A stretch of 64,000 nt of DNA from assembly GCA_015680685.1 (NCBI GenBank), contig MNCI01010443.1, positions 89,992-153,991 on the forward strand. The letters run 5' to 3'. A model generated the notes under the pieces. It did no database searches. It saw only the letters and a program-made list of their open reading frames with translations, and was not told the DNA's origin. Position 1 is the first letter of the stretch, and every line of letters begins with the position of its first letter. This document shows, piece after piece, positions 45,440 through 56,879 of this stretch. Position numbers and translations under genes: made by a program. This DNA is from Gnetum montanum. Lineage: Eukaryota > Streptophyta > Gnetopsida > Gnetales > Gnetaceae.

Positions 45440-46530
45440 TGATATGAGCAACAGTACATTATGCATGGAACCAACTGAGGGACTAATGTATGAATACGTT
45501 GCAAGTATGGATGAACTTGAGCAAGTTCACCACCAACTCTCCAAAGGAGTGAATGATGATGTTAATTGGGATGAGCTGGAAATTCCTGACAATTTTAAAT
45601 AAGAGCCCCTTGAATTGAAGACACTACCAACTGGAGTGGTTGAATATTGTACCAAATGGACAGAAGTAGCAGCCATCACCAATTGTACATCCACCACTGC
45701 TACTCAGTTTGTACAACAAAACATCGTAAACAAGTTTGGTGTACCTCATGCATTAATTTCTGATAATGGAACTCATTTTATAGGTGCCACTTTTTAGAAA
45801 CTAATGTAGCACTTGGGGGTTGAACATAAACTCACAACACCATATCACCCCCAAGCCAATGGTCAAGCTAAAGTCACTAATCGGGAGATTACAAAAATCT
45901 TAATGTGTACAATTAGCAAATACCAAAGGGACTAGAGCACTAAATTAAATGATGCCCTTTGGGCCTATCACTTCACATGGAAGCTTCCCATAGGTTATTC
46001 TTTCTATGAGCTTGTGTACAAAAAGCTACCAACTTTGCCCATCCAATCCGAGCTTTGTATGCCCTCCATGGCCTGTGACCTTAACCTAGATCTAAGCCTA
46101 GCACAGAAATAATGATTAATGAGTCTCAACTTGCTAGAAAAAAATCAATTAATGGCCTTTTCATCCAACGAGATGCATAAGACATTCAATAAGAAATGCC
46201 ATGACCTCAGAATAAGAAAAGTAAAGTTTCAACCAAGAGACAAGGTTCTTTATTGGAATCCTACACATGTATCCCAATGAACCAAAGTCCAAACATTGTG
46301 GGAAGGACCTTACATCATAGATGAAACTTTTCCATCTGGGGCCATGATCATCTACAAACCTGACAACCCAAATAAGAAACAACTAGTCAACATCCAACAA
46401 GTAAAAATTTTCCATGAGCCTAAGCCAACCAACGCAAAAAAGACCTCCTCATATGGACAACCACACTCATTTTTTTGGATCTCTCCCTTCCAACTTAGTC
46501 ATGGGGGAGATGGCCACCCATACTAACACT
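45440..46530 (+). pseudogene. Pre-RT linker joined to integrase core in element C (deletion product)
   Basis: Pre-RT blocks (DELEIPDNFK, LELKTLPTG) run without interruption into the integrase core at YCTKWTEVAAI. Catalytic region: FGVPHALISDNGTHF (second Asp) and YHPQANGQAKV, where the position of the catalytic Glu after NGQ reads A. The first Asp lies in the deleted part or just before YCTKW. The C-terminus is best kept at 46296-46430 (MWEGPYIIDETFPSGAM, NKKQLVNIQQVKIFHEP). RT, RNase H and the zinc-binding part of integrase are absent. Confidence 0.85.
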
Positions 46531-46539
46531 TTATGCAGC

Positions 46540-48506
46540 TCCTCATTTTTTGATTTTTTTTTGTTTCACATTTTTGGTTTTACAACTTTTTGTTTTCATC
46601 TTCTTTATTTTACATTTTTTTTGTTTTACATATTTGTATTTTTAAGGTTATTGGTCTTTTATTAGTTTTTGTTTTACACCATCATTAATATAATTCAATA
46701 TCTATTATCTACTTTTTTACTTTTTTTTATGGTTACATTTGCTTATGTTTGGTGTGTTTCTTTACTTTTTCTACTAATAAGGTGGTAAGTACAGTGGTAA
46801 TGCATTACTCGATGGTGGTATGTTTCATTTGTAATTTGATTTTTGATGTCTAGTTTCTAACTTTGATAGTTGTTACGGATGACTAGGACATAGTTTCTAT
46901 TCATGTCACAGGTAGTGAGTCCACATCATTCACCCATCCACTTACTCTATGGTTTTCCTTGTTTTGGAAGCATGCAATCTCTTTTTCATTAATGCAACTT
47001 TAATAAATTAGTAACTTGTGTAGTTTTTAGAATTGGGAAGGAATCAAAGGTTTGGCTAGGATATGGCTTTAAAGAGATGCAATGTTCTTTGTGCTTTTCT
47101 ATTTTCTTGTGTGTAGGAGTGTTCTTGTAAGCTTCTCACCATTCCACATCACTTCACAATAGGAAGTTAAATAAGTCCTTGCATGGTGTGGTCATCATCA
47201 CAAAAACAAAAAATGGATGAGGATTCAAAGCACAACCCTTGGACAAAATAAATACAAAAATTGCATGGATCTTTGCATGGTGTGGTTCCCATTCAAAAAA
47301 AACATGAGAATTCAAAGCACACCCCTTAGACCAAATAAAAGGACTACAAGCACTAGTTATGAAACTTGTCTTATCTCCTCTAACTAAGGCCCTTTCTCAC
47401 TTCCTAACTTCTCTCCTATTTGGAATGGTGGTTGTTTTGTAGGACCATTCTTGTATTTCAGGGGATGAACTTGCCTTAGAATGTTGATGCAAAGTTACTA
47501 AAAGTTGTTGGTTTTGATCTAGAATAAGGAAGGATCCTACCAAGTCAATTAATCACAAAATTCACAAGAGGCTGTATGTGACCATAATTAGGAAATCCAT
47601 TCCACTTTCTCTATCATCCATCTATACTTTCCATATGTCACCTCACTATCAGTTTCATGTTTTGACTTGGTATTCTGGCTCAGTCAGTTACTTTTGGGTT
47701 TTTGCACTTAACTTTTCATAATTATTAATCATCCATGGAGCCCATCAAATCCTTGGTTTGAAGATATGCAATGGCATAAAAGGCCTATGCCTGCTTTGGG
47801 GAGGACCCACTTGCATATCTTTTGGTTTGGTTAAGTTAATTTTTTTACTCTTAGACATTGTTACAATCAAATTCTTTTTATTTACCCCATCCATGTCATC
47901 CAAATTGTACGCACCTTCACAACCGCTTATAATGAATTCCTTTTTATTGTTGTGAATACCCTCTTTCCACTACTCCTTGTGTCAAGCTTTTTCTGAATTG
48001 TATGGATTGCTTCTCTTATTTAACCTATTCTTCAGTCTTTCCACTAACAATATCAAGCAATCAATCTATCACTATCACAACTTGGCTAGATAAAATCACT
48101 GACAAGACAAGGCATTCAACCATTATTTATGTACTATATACTAATCCTTGGTTTTGTTATGATTGTAGTGGGAAGCGTGGACTAGAAGTAGGACTGTCAT
48201 CACCAAGGAGGATGCAACCATATCACTCGTAGGAGATTTTTCATGACCACTAGATCTCTTTTATCTCTCCCTCATTCTTCTGTTGCCAAGAGGGGTTGGA
48301 TGTCCTTTGGATTTGTTGGTGTTCTTTCCTAATTGTCATGAACACCAATTTTGTACATAATTGTAATATTGTATGCTCGGGCACTTCTGTATTTGTTTGT
48401 TTTCTCTGTGTCACTCTGCATGTCAGTTAAATAAGTCCACACCCCCCTAATATATTTTGTAAAGAACTTGTTCCTCTTCTTCTATACTCGAGGACAAGTT
48501 TTCATT
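46540..48506 (+). other. 3' noncoding region of element C
   Basis: It begins with a T-rich stretch of TTTTGTTTTACA units (46550-46680). It also has the GCATGGTGTGGTT / GAATTCAAAGCACACCCCTT blocks (47175-47330) and CTTTGGGGAGGACCCACT (47795-47812). The same blocks occur in A and D, so this noncoding part was kept while pol was lost. No protein seen. Confidence 0.7.
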
Positions 48507-48520
48507 TAGTCATGGGGGTA
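48507..48520 (+). other. Polypurine tract region of element C
   Basis: TAGTCATGGGGGTA abuts the 3' LTR start TGATGAAGCAG. The same motif precedes the LTRs of A and D. It is preceded by CTCGAGGACAAGTTTTCATT, also shared. Confidence 0.8.
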
Positions 48521-49303
48521 TGATGAAGCAGTTACTCTAATTAATTGAGTGGTTACTCTAATTATTATAGCAGATACTCTAATTATTAGAGCAGTTATAC
48601 TAATTATTAGAGCGGTTATTCCACGGTTACTCCTAGGTCTATAAATATAGTGCCCAAGCGCACAATTGGGAGGATGTTTTTAGGAGTCAAGTAGCAAAAC
48701 TCTTGCAGTTTGTCTATTTGAAAGTTAGAATATTTTCCAAGTGCCCATAGCAAGAGGTCTAAGTGTGAATGGATCTTTATTCAAGCATTGATGTTCCTGA
48801 GCACATCATTATGTTGGCAATAAAGACAAGCTCTTTGATTCATCCTTGCAGCACTTAAGATTTGTTTTCTTACACATTTATATTTAATTTAATTTTATTT
48901 TATTTTATTTTATTTTATGCACTTTACATTTGTGTTATTAGTGCAGCAATTCATTTTGATCAATTAAGAAAATTGTTAAATTACACAAGCACAACCCCTT
49001 CGAGCATATGTGTGACACTTGGTAACTTAAAAATGATTAGTGTTTGACAACTCAGTAGCACAAAGTTTAGGATGTGTCTAGGAAGTGGAAATGGTTACTT
49101 GTGTTAGGCTAGATTAGACTTTAGTTTCCTTAGCAATTAATCACTTTTATTTTTAATCACTCTTACTTTTATTCTTGTTCTAGGTGAGTAATTTCATAAA
49201 AACACAAAACAATAAAAAATCATATGCCTTAGTCACACTTAACCATACAATTGCATTCCACAAGTGGGACTAGGAAGACAACAAATGAACAACACACACA
49301 CAC
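48521..49303 (+). repeat. 3' LTR of element C, left part (cut by element D)
   Basis: TGATGAAGCAGTTACTC onward matches the 5' LTR. It has the palindromic array (48528-48616), TATA box CTATAAATAT (48639-48648) and ATTTT microsatellite. It ends in an AC run where D has inserted. The remainder is at 56761-56874. Confidence 0.93.
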
Positions 49304-50359
49304 TGATGAGACGAGATATGCACAAGCCACAATATCACGTCGTCCCTTGTGATATCACGTACGCGATATCATGGTCTGCCGCCAAATCTATAAATAAGAG
49401 GTGGCACTCCCGTCATTTTCCAATCCTAGCTAGAAGTAGCAAAGCTCTGGCGGTTTGATCACTCCAGAGTTAGATTAATTTCCCATGTACCTGTAGTAGG
49501 AGTCCTAGAGTGAATGGCTCTTTATTCGAGCAACTTTGTACCTGAACGCAAGTTGTGTGTAGCAATAAATATGAACTTGATTGGATAAACCTTGCAGTGC
49601 ATGGATAGGATTTTAATTATTGTTATTTATTGCTTTCCTAGAATGTGGTACGAGTACGACTTAATTATGAGCATCTAAGGATGTGTACGGCTAGTCAAGG
49701 AATCAGCTGCTCGTCGCATGCGGTATGAATACGACTTGATTACGAGCATTGAGACTACTTGGTAACCCAGTAACATATTCCAGGATCTATGCTTGGTAAT
49801 CCTAGTGGTAGTCCCAGTGTGTACATCTAGTCAAGGAATCGGCTGCTCATCACACTTAGGCTAGACGTGGGATAAGTATGACTTGGCTACGAGCACCTAT
49901 GGGTGTGTACGGCTAGTCAAGGAATTGGCTACTTATCACACTTAGGCTAGTTAGGTGCCTCAGTACGACCACTTCGAGCATGTGCGTTACGTGTGGTGAT
50001 CCCAATAACGATTAGCATTTGGTAGCCACAGTTGCACAGTTCAGGGTGTGTACGGTAAGTGGGAACGGATGTTGACGCTAGTTAATTTAGACTTAGGTCC
50101 TTAGTTAGAGTTAGTTAGCTTCTTCAACCCTTCACCCTTTAGCATAGGAGATAAACCTGAAAAGACAAAAAAACTCATATACCTCGGACTTACTTAACCA
50201 TACACCGTGACAACAACAAGTAAGTCTGGGAAGACAACGAATGATTAACCCCAAGTGTTCCATGGGGCGTTTAGGCATTTTGTCTGCGGAGTTCAACCGG
50301 ATCACGCGTGCTATGCTCTTTTCGTATGGTTGAGTATAGGGGTACCTCACCACTCATCA
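49304..50359 (+). repeat. 5' LTR of element D
   Basis: 1,056 bp. TATA box CTATAAATAAG at 49388-49398. The palindrome array is reduced to about two damaged copies (best at 49351-49370). It carries internal repeats at 49640-49950. It is about 60 bp shorter than the 3' LTR because palindromic units were lost. Confidence 0.95.
49640..49950 (+). repeat. Internal 90-130 bp repeats in the D LTR
   Basis: Three units contain GTGTACGGCTAGTCAAGGAA followed by TC(A/G)GCTGCTC(G/A)TC and a TACGACTTG(A/G)(T/C)TACGAGCA block. The 3' LTR has the same set near 56040-56350. Confidence 0.8.
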
Positions 50360-50380
50360 TTAGCGCTGTTGCCGAGGACT
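50360..50380 (+). other. Primer-binding site of element D
   Basis: TTAGCGCTGTTGCCGAGGAC follows the LTR end. It is the closest of the three to the tRNA-Asp-complementary TGGCGCCGTTGCCGGGGA. Confidence 0.85.
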
Positions 50381-50497
50381 AAGTGTTTGTGAGCTGAATA
50401 GAACATAAGGGATATCACTCACATCATTGTGAGCCTTAACGAACCTTCGGGTTAATCAAAGAAAAATTTATAACAGTCATTTAGCACACCGATAAAA

Positions 50498-52686
50498 ATG
50501 CCTTCTTCTCATAAGAGCAACTCACCACCTAAGGATCATACTAGAGACAGTTGGCAACATAAAAAACATAACCAAGATCAGCCAGTGCCTCAACAATATA
50601 AGATGACATATACTCATCCCGATGAGTATATTCTAAACTTTACTTTTATTCTCCATCAGGACGAACAACTGCGGTGGAGAGATTTGCAAGGTAACATCGT
50701 GTTACCCCCAAATCGATCAGTCCCTAACATGCTCTTCCGTTCCTTGGTACAGATTGGCATGCAAGAACATTACGCTGAATACATTTTGGATGATTTTGAC
50801 ATGAGGGATTATCATCCCACAAATGCTCAACGTATTTGGGACTTAAGGTAGGAGAGTCAACATACTTTTCTAAACGGCAAAGCCCCGCACGTTCTTAGCG
50901 AAATAGGAGATGAGGAACCCCTTATCTTGGGTTCTTTAGCAAAGGATGTTCCCCCTTCTAATGATGGTGAGGAGGAAGGGTATTAGAACATAAGATCAAC
51001 GATCCATATCCCTAGTTCTAATACCCGTGAACACTAACTGTTCACGGCAGGAAAAACCACTCACACTAAGGATGGACACTTTCATCGTTATAACGATCGG
51101 GGTTGAAGCAGCCGAAGAGAAGGTAAGAAACATCGTCATGGTGATGGATCCCCTTCCTCTTCTCCTTCATCTCATCATCCACCCTCTCCTTCCACATCTA
51201 GGTGCAGCCACCATGAACATAAGGGTGAGGATAAAAGTAAAAGAGATGAAAGACCTCGACAGGAAGGTCGAGAGGAGTTAGGATAAGGGCAAGGACGTAT
51301 AGAGAGTAGGGAACCACCACGTAGACATCACAGACGTCATGAAAGAGATGATCATGACAAACCCCTACTCGCAACCCGAAGTATGCTAGACATCATAGAG
51401 GTAGTTAGGATTCCCACAAGGCATTTAAAAGATAGCAGGATCAAGCGTTTGGATATAAATAATATCCCACGTTTTGAAGGGGGATACAACGCTGATCCTC
51501 AACATCATTTGCAGGCATTCCACGATGCCTGTGCCTTGCAGGATATAGATAATAAGTGGCAAAAGCTTAAGTTATTCCCAAGGACACTCACCAAAGAAGC
51601 AGAGAGCTAGTACCGGTCCTTAGAACCGGAAACCATCAAGAGGTGGAGTACGATGCTTGAACTATTCAACAACAAATATCAGACGTACTCCAGAGTGTCC
51701 AATTTGCGTAAGCAGATCCAAGGCTAGAAACAAGGTATTTATGAACCCTTGGATGCTACCATGGCCCACTACTATACATTGCTACATTATTGCCCGGGCC
51801 ATGGGTACGCTAAGCGGGATCAACTACCCCACATCGTGGATGGGCTAAGGAATGAAATGAGAAGAACTCTTGGGACTTATTCCCAAGGGAAACTTTCCCA
51901 AATTAGAGCCCATGTGATTGAAAGTTTGTTGGAACAAGTAGTGTAAGAAGAGGATGAGCTACGTAAGAGGGAAAGTGCGGAAGAATACAATCACGATCCC
52001 TTCCTTCAAAAGAAGGGAGTGAAATTTTGTGATGAAGAAGGTGAGTCACCAATCAAAGAGTTGGTGAATCGGAAAACCTTGTCGATCCAAAAGTTAACAA
52101 CCGAGATATCGGCTAAGGTAGACCAAATGTGGGATTCCTTAGACTCAAGAATAGAAACAGTCTTGAAAATTGTAGAAGAGTCTAAGGTAGAGCAAAGTAG
52201 TGACAAAGGTAAGAAAAAGTGGAGAGATTTAAGCCCTGCACATAACAAGGGTAAGGGAAAAATCACTAACTCTGATGTGGTTGTAGATTCTGACATAGAC
52301 AATGATGGTGGATGTGAGGTCTACTACTATGACCATCCTAAGGGATGTTGCCCTATTATCTTACATCTATAGAAGTCTGGAGTGTATGCACTAAATCCAA
52401 GACTCAATCAACGACAAACACCCCAAAGGTTACCTTATCCACAAGGTAACCCAAGATAGTTCCACCAACCCTTAATGTATTATCCAAGTGGAACTCCACC
52501 TCAGCCCATCGGACAGCATCAACAATGGCAATACCCACAGTCATGGGGGATTCCATCGCTGAAACAACAGTACCCTTACCGGTAGCCTGATCCTTATGGA
52601 TATTATGTGCAGCAACCAATTTCTCCAAGTGACTCTATGGATCACGCAACCCCCAACCGTCACTACCAAGCTCGGGAGTACTTCAA
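50498..52686 (+). pseudogene. gag of element D
   Basis: ATG 50498 (MPSSHKSNSPPKDH) opens one frame that carries the whole gag to the assembly gap, broken by stops but with few or no shifts. TAG stops at 50849-50851, 51608-51610, 51725-51727 and 51944-51946 are followed by in-frame continuation, and element C has W at two of them. Regions: conserved N-terminal block (THPDEYILNFTFILHQDEQLRW in part); His/Ser/Arg/Glu-rich hinge; gag core (HLKDSRIKRLDINNIP, FPRTLTKEAES, YSRVSNLRKQIQG, YCPGHGYAK); coiled-coil-like acidic part (52019-52210); and a Pro/Gln/Tyr-rich tail. No zinc knuckle was seen, an oddity shared with A and C. Confidence 0.88.
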
Positions 52687-52815
52687 NNNNNNNNNNNNNN
52701 NNNNNNNNNNNNNNNNNNNNNNNNNNNNNNNNNNNNNNNNNNNNNNNNNNNNNNNNNNNNNNNNNNNNNNNNNNNNNNNNNNNNNNNNNNNNNNNNNNNN
52801 NNNNNNNNNNNNNNN
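52687..52815. other. Assembly gap (N)
   Basis: 129 undetermined bases between gag and protease of element D, with one more N at 52862. The reading frame changes across it. Confidence 1.
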
Positions 52816-52845
52816 CATATGCGTTAGGCCCCGTTGGACTGAAGG

Positions 52846-53685
52846 GTGCTCCAAAGTGTTANCGTTATGTTAATGCATACTGTAACTGAATGGATCAAGG
52901 TAGGCCACCTTTCTAGGAAACTAACTGACCCTGGGAGTCCCTTAATCTATTTACAAATTGCTGGAAATGAACCACATAGGGCTCTTCTTGACTCAGGTTC
53001 CAGAGTCAACTTAATTTCAAGAAAGATGTATCATTCCTAGAACCTGCCCCAACTTAAGAAGAGCAACATTCAACTAGAGCTAGCAGACCAGTCCATCACC
53101 ATTCCCTTGGGATTGGTGAAGGATGTTAGTACCACTGTGTGTGGTTGGTCCTATCCAGCTGACTTTCTGGTGATCGAAGTGAATAACAATGAAGGGGACT
53201 TCCCAATTATAATGGGAAGGGCATGGCTAAGTACAGTGGATGCATGCCTTAGGATTTGCAATCTTTCCTTGGAAATTTCTAAGGTAAACATATGTGGAAA
53301 GATCGAGAAGAAGAAAATTCCATGCATCGCATACAATGATTCATCAGGTGATGACATGGAGGATATGTCTCCATGTGAGAGGTGTGCCTATGAAAGTGAG
53401 AAACAAAGATGCCTGTATGTAGTGACCACGCAACCAGTAGTAGACACCCCATGGTTGACAACCACTCGAAGGAGTAAGCAAACATGCATGGAACGAACTG
53501 AGGAAACTCATGCTAACAATGAAAGCATATATACATTGGAACATGAGTGTTGCCAACTTCCACCCCTGAATCTACGATCATCAATTGGGAGAAGTTGGGC
53601 ACTTCTTAGAAATTCAAATAGACGCTCATTATTTTGGATCTCTCCCTTACAACTCAGTCATGGGGGAGATGGCCACCTATGCTAA
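52846..53685 (+). pseudogene. Protease of element D with residual pol tail
   Basis: LIYLQIAGNEPHRALLDSGSRVNLIS shows an unchanged LLDSGS active site (given here in part), one stop at 53038-53040, then an open 192-codon stretch: GLVKDVSTTVCGWSYPADF, FPIIMGRAWLSTVDA, LSLEISK. A Cys/Glu-rich linker follows, then HECCQLP (matching the pre-RT HHQLSK region of C) and directly FWISPLQLSHGGDGH, the extreme pol C-terminus. RT, RNase H and integrase are missing. Confidence 0.88.
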
Positions 53686-53689
53686 TCAT

Positions 53690-55629
53690 ATGGGGCCCTC
53701 AGTTCTTTTAAGTTTTTTTTACATGTTTTTGTTTTACAACGTTTTTGTTTTACACATTTTTTTTTTACAACGTTTTTGTCTTACACATTTTTTTTACAAA
53801 GTTATTTAAATTTTCTAATTTTTGTTTTACAACATCGTTACACTTTTCCATTTTTTGTGTGAGTGTGTGTGTGTGTATCCACCCTGTAAGTTCATCCCAT
53901 AATAAGTGTTCGGAATGATGGTATGAACTGTTTTCATATTGATTGCTAATGTTTGGTTTTTACCTTTAAGTCACAATGTTGATACTAAGGTATGTTTCTT
54001 TTGATATGGCAAGCAATGAGATCACTTCATCCATCCATCCACTAATTTCTATGGTTTCTCTTGGCCTAGGAATGTACAGTCCCCTTCTAATAAGAACTTT
54101 AACAAATCGGTGACTGGGTATTTCTCAAACTAAGGAAGGACTCAAGGATTGCAAAGGGTGTGACTTTAAGGGAACTTGATGCTTTTGTGTTGGTCATTCT
54201 CTTGGATGCTTGGATGTTCCCTTCTTGAGTTTTCTTACTGTTCCTATGTTACCCAATTATCGGAAGCTGAGACAATAAAAATAAGAAGTCTTTGCATGGT
54301 TTGGTTCTCATGCATGAAAACACACAACAAACAAACAAAAAAGTAAAAGTGAGAATTCAAAGCACACCCCTTAGATGAAAAAAAATTTGGGCTACAAGCA
54401 TTGATTATGGAACCAAACGTGTTCCCTCTAACTAAGGCCCTTCTCGCTTCCCATTCACTCATTTGTTTTGTCAGAATGGTGGTGGCTCTTTGAAGATGCA
54501 TCCTCGTTATCCATGTGGATGGTTTAACCGAATGCATTGATGCAAAATCACTGGAAGTGGTTGGTTTGAGGCCAGAGTTGGAATGAGATTTGCCAAGTCA
54601 CATTAATCATAAACCACACAAGGGCCTGTACACCACCTTGTTCATGGGATTCCATTTCATTCTCTCCTCTCCATCCTTCTCTCCATTGTTCACCTCATTG
54701 TTGGTTGTATCATTAGTGTATATATTTTGGTTGATGCATTGTTTTCTTTTTTGTAAATTCTTACGGTTAATACTTTAACTCTTGTTCCAAAGGACATTCC
54801 CAGGGCCTACGAACTCTATGAATGTGGGTTTTTCAGGGCATTAAGGGCATGAGCCTGCTTTGGGGAGGACCCACTGACATTCCTAATTGGAGCCTTGGTT
54901 AAATTATTTTCATTAACATTTTGCAATTAATTTTATTTTTGTTCATTTCCATCCTGACATCCACTTCATCGATGCCATAGTTGTCCCTTTTATCTATCTT
55001 TCTTACTCCTTTTCTTTTTCCATTCTAATGCTACCGAAGGTTCGTGATTAGTCATGGGGGTACGGAGCCCGCTTTTTCGATTTTCTCCTAGCCTCAAAAT
55101 TTTTTGATTTTCTTCCTAACCCCTATACCTTCAGTAGTCATTAGTAACATCTTCTCAGGTCCATATCAGCCATACCACAACCTAGCCAATGGACTTACAC
55201 CGAAGCAAGGTATTAATTACATGATGATTCAATTACACTTGCTAATATATGATTGTGTTGTGTGTGCAGATGGCGATCATGCAAACAACAGATTGGATCT
55301 GGAGTTGGAGCAAACACTTGGAATGGAGTAGCACTGAAGCAACTATGCAAGGAGCAAGATCGATGGCACGCTTATGGATGGACAACGAAAAGCGCAATCT
55401 TGGCGTTGGCAGTAGCAACACTTCTTTCTATCTCTCTCTTTCTCTCAAGCTGCCAACAAAGGCCTGATGTCATTGTAATAAGGTGTTCACCCTTGTTGTC
55501 ATGAACACCAATTTTATCAAATCTTGTAATAATGATCCGTTCACATGTCATCCCATTAGTTCCATTCCCCTCAATAATTCCATACCTTCCTGATATTATT
55601 ATAAGGAACTCGAGGATGAGTTTTCATTC
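53690..55629 (+). other. 3' noncoding region of element D
   Basis: Starts with T-rich GTTTTTGTTTTACAAC/ACATT units (53720-53830) and a short GT microsatellite (53858-53876). It then has the TTTGCATGGTTTGGTT and GAATTCAAAGCACACCCCTT blocks (54285-54380) and GCTTTGGGGAGGACCCACT (54856-54874). No protein was recognised; short open frames near 55250-55500 are not supported. Confidence 0.65.
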
Positions 55630-55642
55630 AGTCATGAGGGTA
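55630..55642 (+). other. Polypurine tract region of element D
   Basis: AGTCATGAGGGTA abuts the 3' LTR start TGATGAGACGCG, one change from the tract of element C. Confidence 0.8.
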
Positions 55643-56760
55643 TGATGAGACGCGATATGCACAAGCCATGATATCGCGTACGCGATATCGCAGCCGCCGT
55701 GATATCGCATCCCATGAGATATCGCATACGCGATATTGCGTCGTCCCCTGCGATATCACATACACGATATCGCGGTCCACCGCCAAATCTATAAATAAGA
55801 GGCGACACTCCTCTCATTTCCCAATCCTGGCTAGAAGTAGTGAAGCTCTGGCAGTTTGATCACTCTAGAGTTAGATTAATTTCCCATGTGCCCGCAGTAG
55901 GAGTTGTAGAGTGAATGGCTCTTTATTCGAGCAACTTTGTACCTGAACGCAAGTTGTGTACGGAAATAAAGACGAACTTGATTGGATAAACCTTGCAGTG
56001 CATGGATAGGATTTTAATTATTGTTATTTATTGCTTTCCTAGAATGCGGTACGAGTATGACTTGATTATGAGCATCTAAGGATGTGTACGGCTAGTCAAG
56101 GAATCAGCTGCTCGTCGCATGCGGTATAAGTACGACTTGATTACGAGCATTGAGAATACTTGATAACCCAGTAGCGTATTCCAGGATCTACGCTTGGTAA
56201 TCCCAATGGTAGTCCCAGTGTGTACAGCTAGTCAAGGAATCGGCTGCTCATCGCACTTAGGCTAGACGTGGGATAAGTACGACTTGGCTACGAGCACCTA
56301 CGGGTGTGTACGGCTAGTCAAGGAATCGGCTGCTTATCACACTTAGGCTAGTTAGGTGCCTCAGTACGACCACTTCGAGCATGTGCGTTACATGTGGTGA
56401 TCCCAGTAACGATTAGCATTTGGTAGCCATAGTTGCACAGTTCAGGGTGTGTACGGTAAGTGGGAACGGATGCTGATGCTAGTTAATTTAGACTTAGGTC
56501 CTTAGTTAGAGTTAGTTAGCTTCTTCAACCCTTCACCCTTTAGCATAGGAGATAAACCTAAAAAGACCAAAAAAATCATATACCTCGGACTTACTTAACC
56601 GTACACTGTGACAACAACAAGTAAGTCTGGGAAGACAACGAATGATTAACCCCAAGTGTTCCATGGGGCGTTTAGGCATTTAGTCTACGGAGTTCGACCA
56701 GATCGCGCGTACCACGCTCGTTTCGTATTGTTGAGTGTAGGGGTACCTTGCCACTCATCA
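55643..56760 (+). repeat. 3' LTR of element D
   Basis: 1,118 bp, TGATGAGACGCGATATGC to TTGCCACTCATCA. It carries the fuller palindrome array (55650-55780), a TATA box CTATAAATAAG (55789-55799) and the 90-130 bp repeats. Followed by CACAC (56761-56765). Confidence 0.95.
55650..55780 (+). promoter_or_regulatory. GATATCGCG palindrome array in U3 of element D 3' LTR
   Basis: A perfect 20-bp palindrome, GATATCGCGTACGCGATATC, lies at 55670-55689. Further copies of the half-sites (GATATCGCAT, CATACGCGATATTGCG, GATATCACATACACGATATC) fill 130 bp up to the TATA box. It is CpG-rich, unlike the AT-rich surroundings. Confidence 0.92.
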
Positions 56761-56874
56761 CACACCATTTCGCTCTAGTGTACTTAGTAATTACAGTCTA
56801 CGGAATTTGACCAAATTGCATGTGAATGGTTGTGATTCATATGGTTGGGCATAGGGGTACCTTGCCGCTCATCA
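56761..56874 (+). repeat. 3' LTR of element C, right part
   Basis: Begins with the second CACAC copy and continues CATTTCGCTCTAGTGTACTT, matching the 5' LTR of C at 42075 onward, to GCCGCTCATCA. Followed by ATTAG (56875-56879). Confidence 0.93.
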
Positions 56875-56879
56875 ATTAG

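Larger units (their letters stand above)
49304..56760 (+). mobile_element. Element D: A-family element with pol deleted, nested in the 3' LTR of C
   Basis: 7,457 bp with two LTRs (TGATGAGACG to CACTCATCA), an exact CACAC target duplication (49299-49303 and 56761-56765), primer site, gag, protease and 3' noncoding region with polypurine tract. The protease frame runs into the last residues of the pol C-terminus (FWISPLQLSHGGDGH), so RT, RNase H and integrase were removed by one internal deletion near 53580. It inserted after C was in place. Confidence 0.95.
41318..56874 (+). mobile_element. Element C: A-family gypsy element lacking RT and RNase H, interrupted by D
   Basis: Both LTRs, primer site, gag, protease, integrase, 3' noncoding region and polypurine tract are present. 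The flanks carry an exact ATTAG duplication (41313-41317 and 56875-56879). Element D splits the 3' LTR. Without D and its extra CACAC the element is about 8.1 kb. RT and RNase H have been deleted, joining the pre-RT linker to the integrase core near 45635. Stops throughout gag are mostly TAG or TGA at positions where a relative has W, R or Q. Confidence 0.93.

Noticed and set aside
55249-55504. Overlapping short frames before the D polypurine tract
   Set aside because: Two overlapping frames of similar length with no motif, and no conservation of a frame with the matching region of element C.
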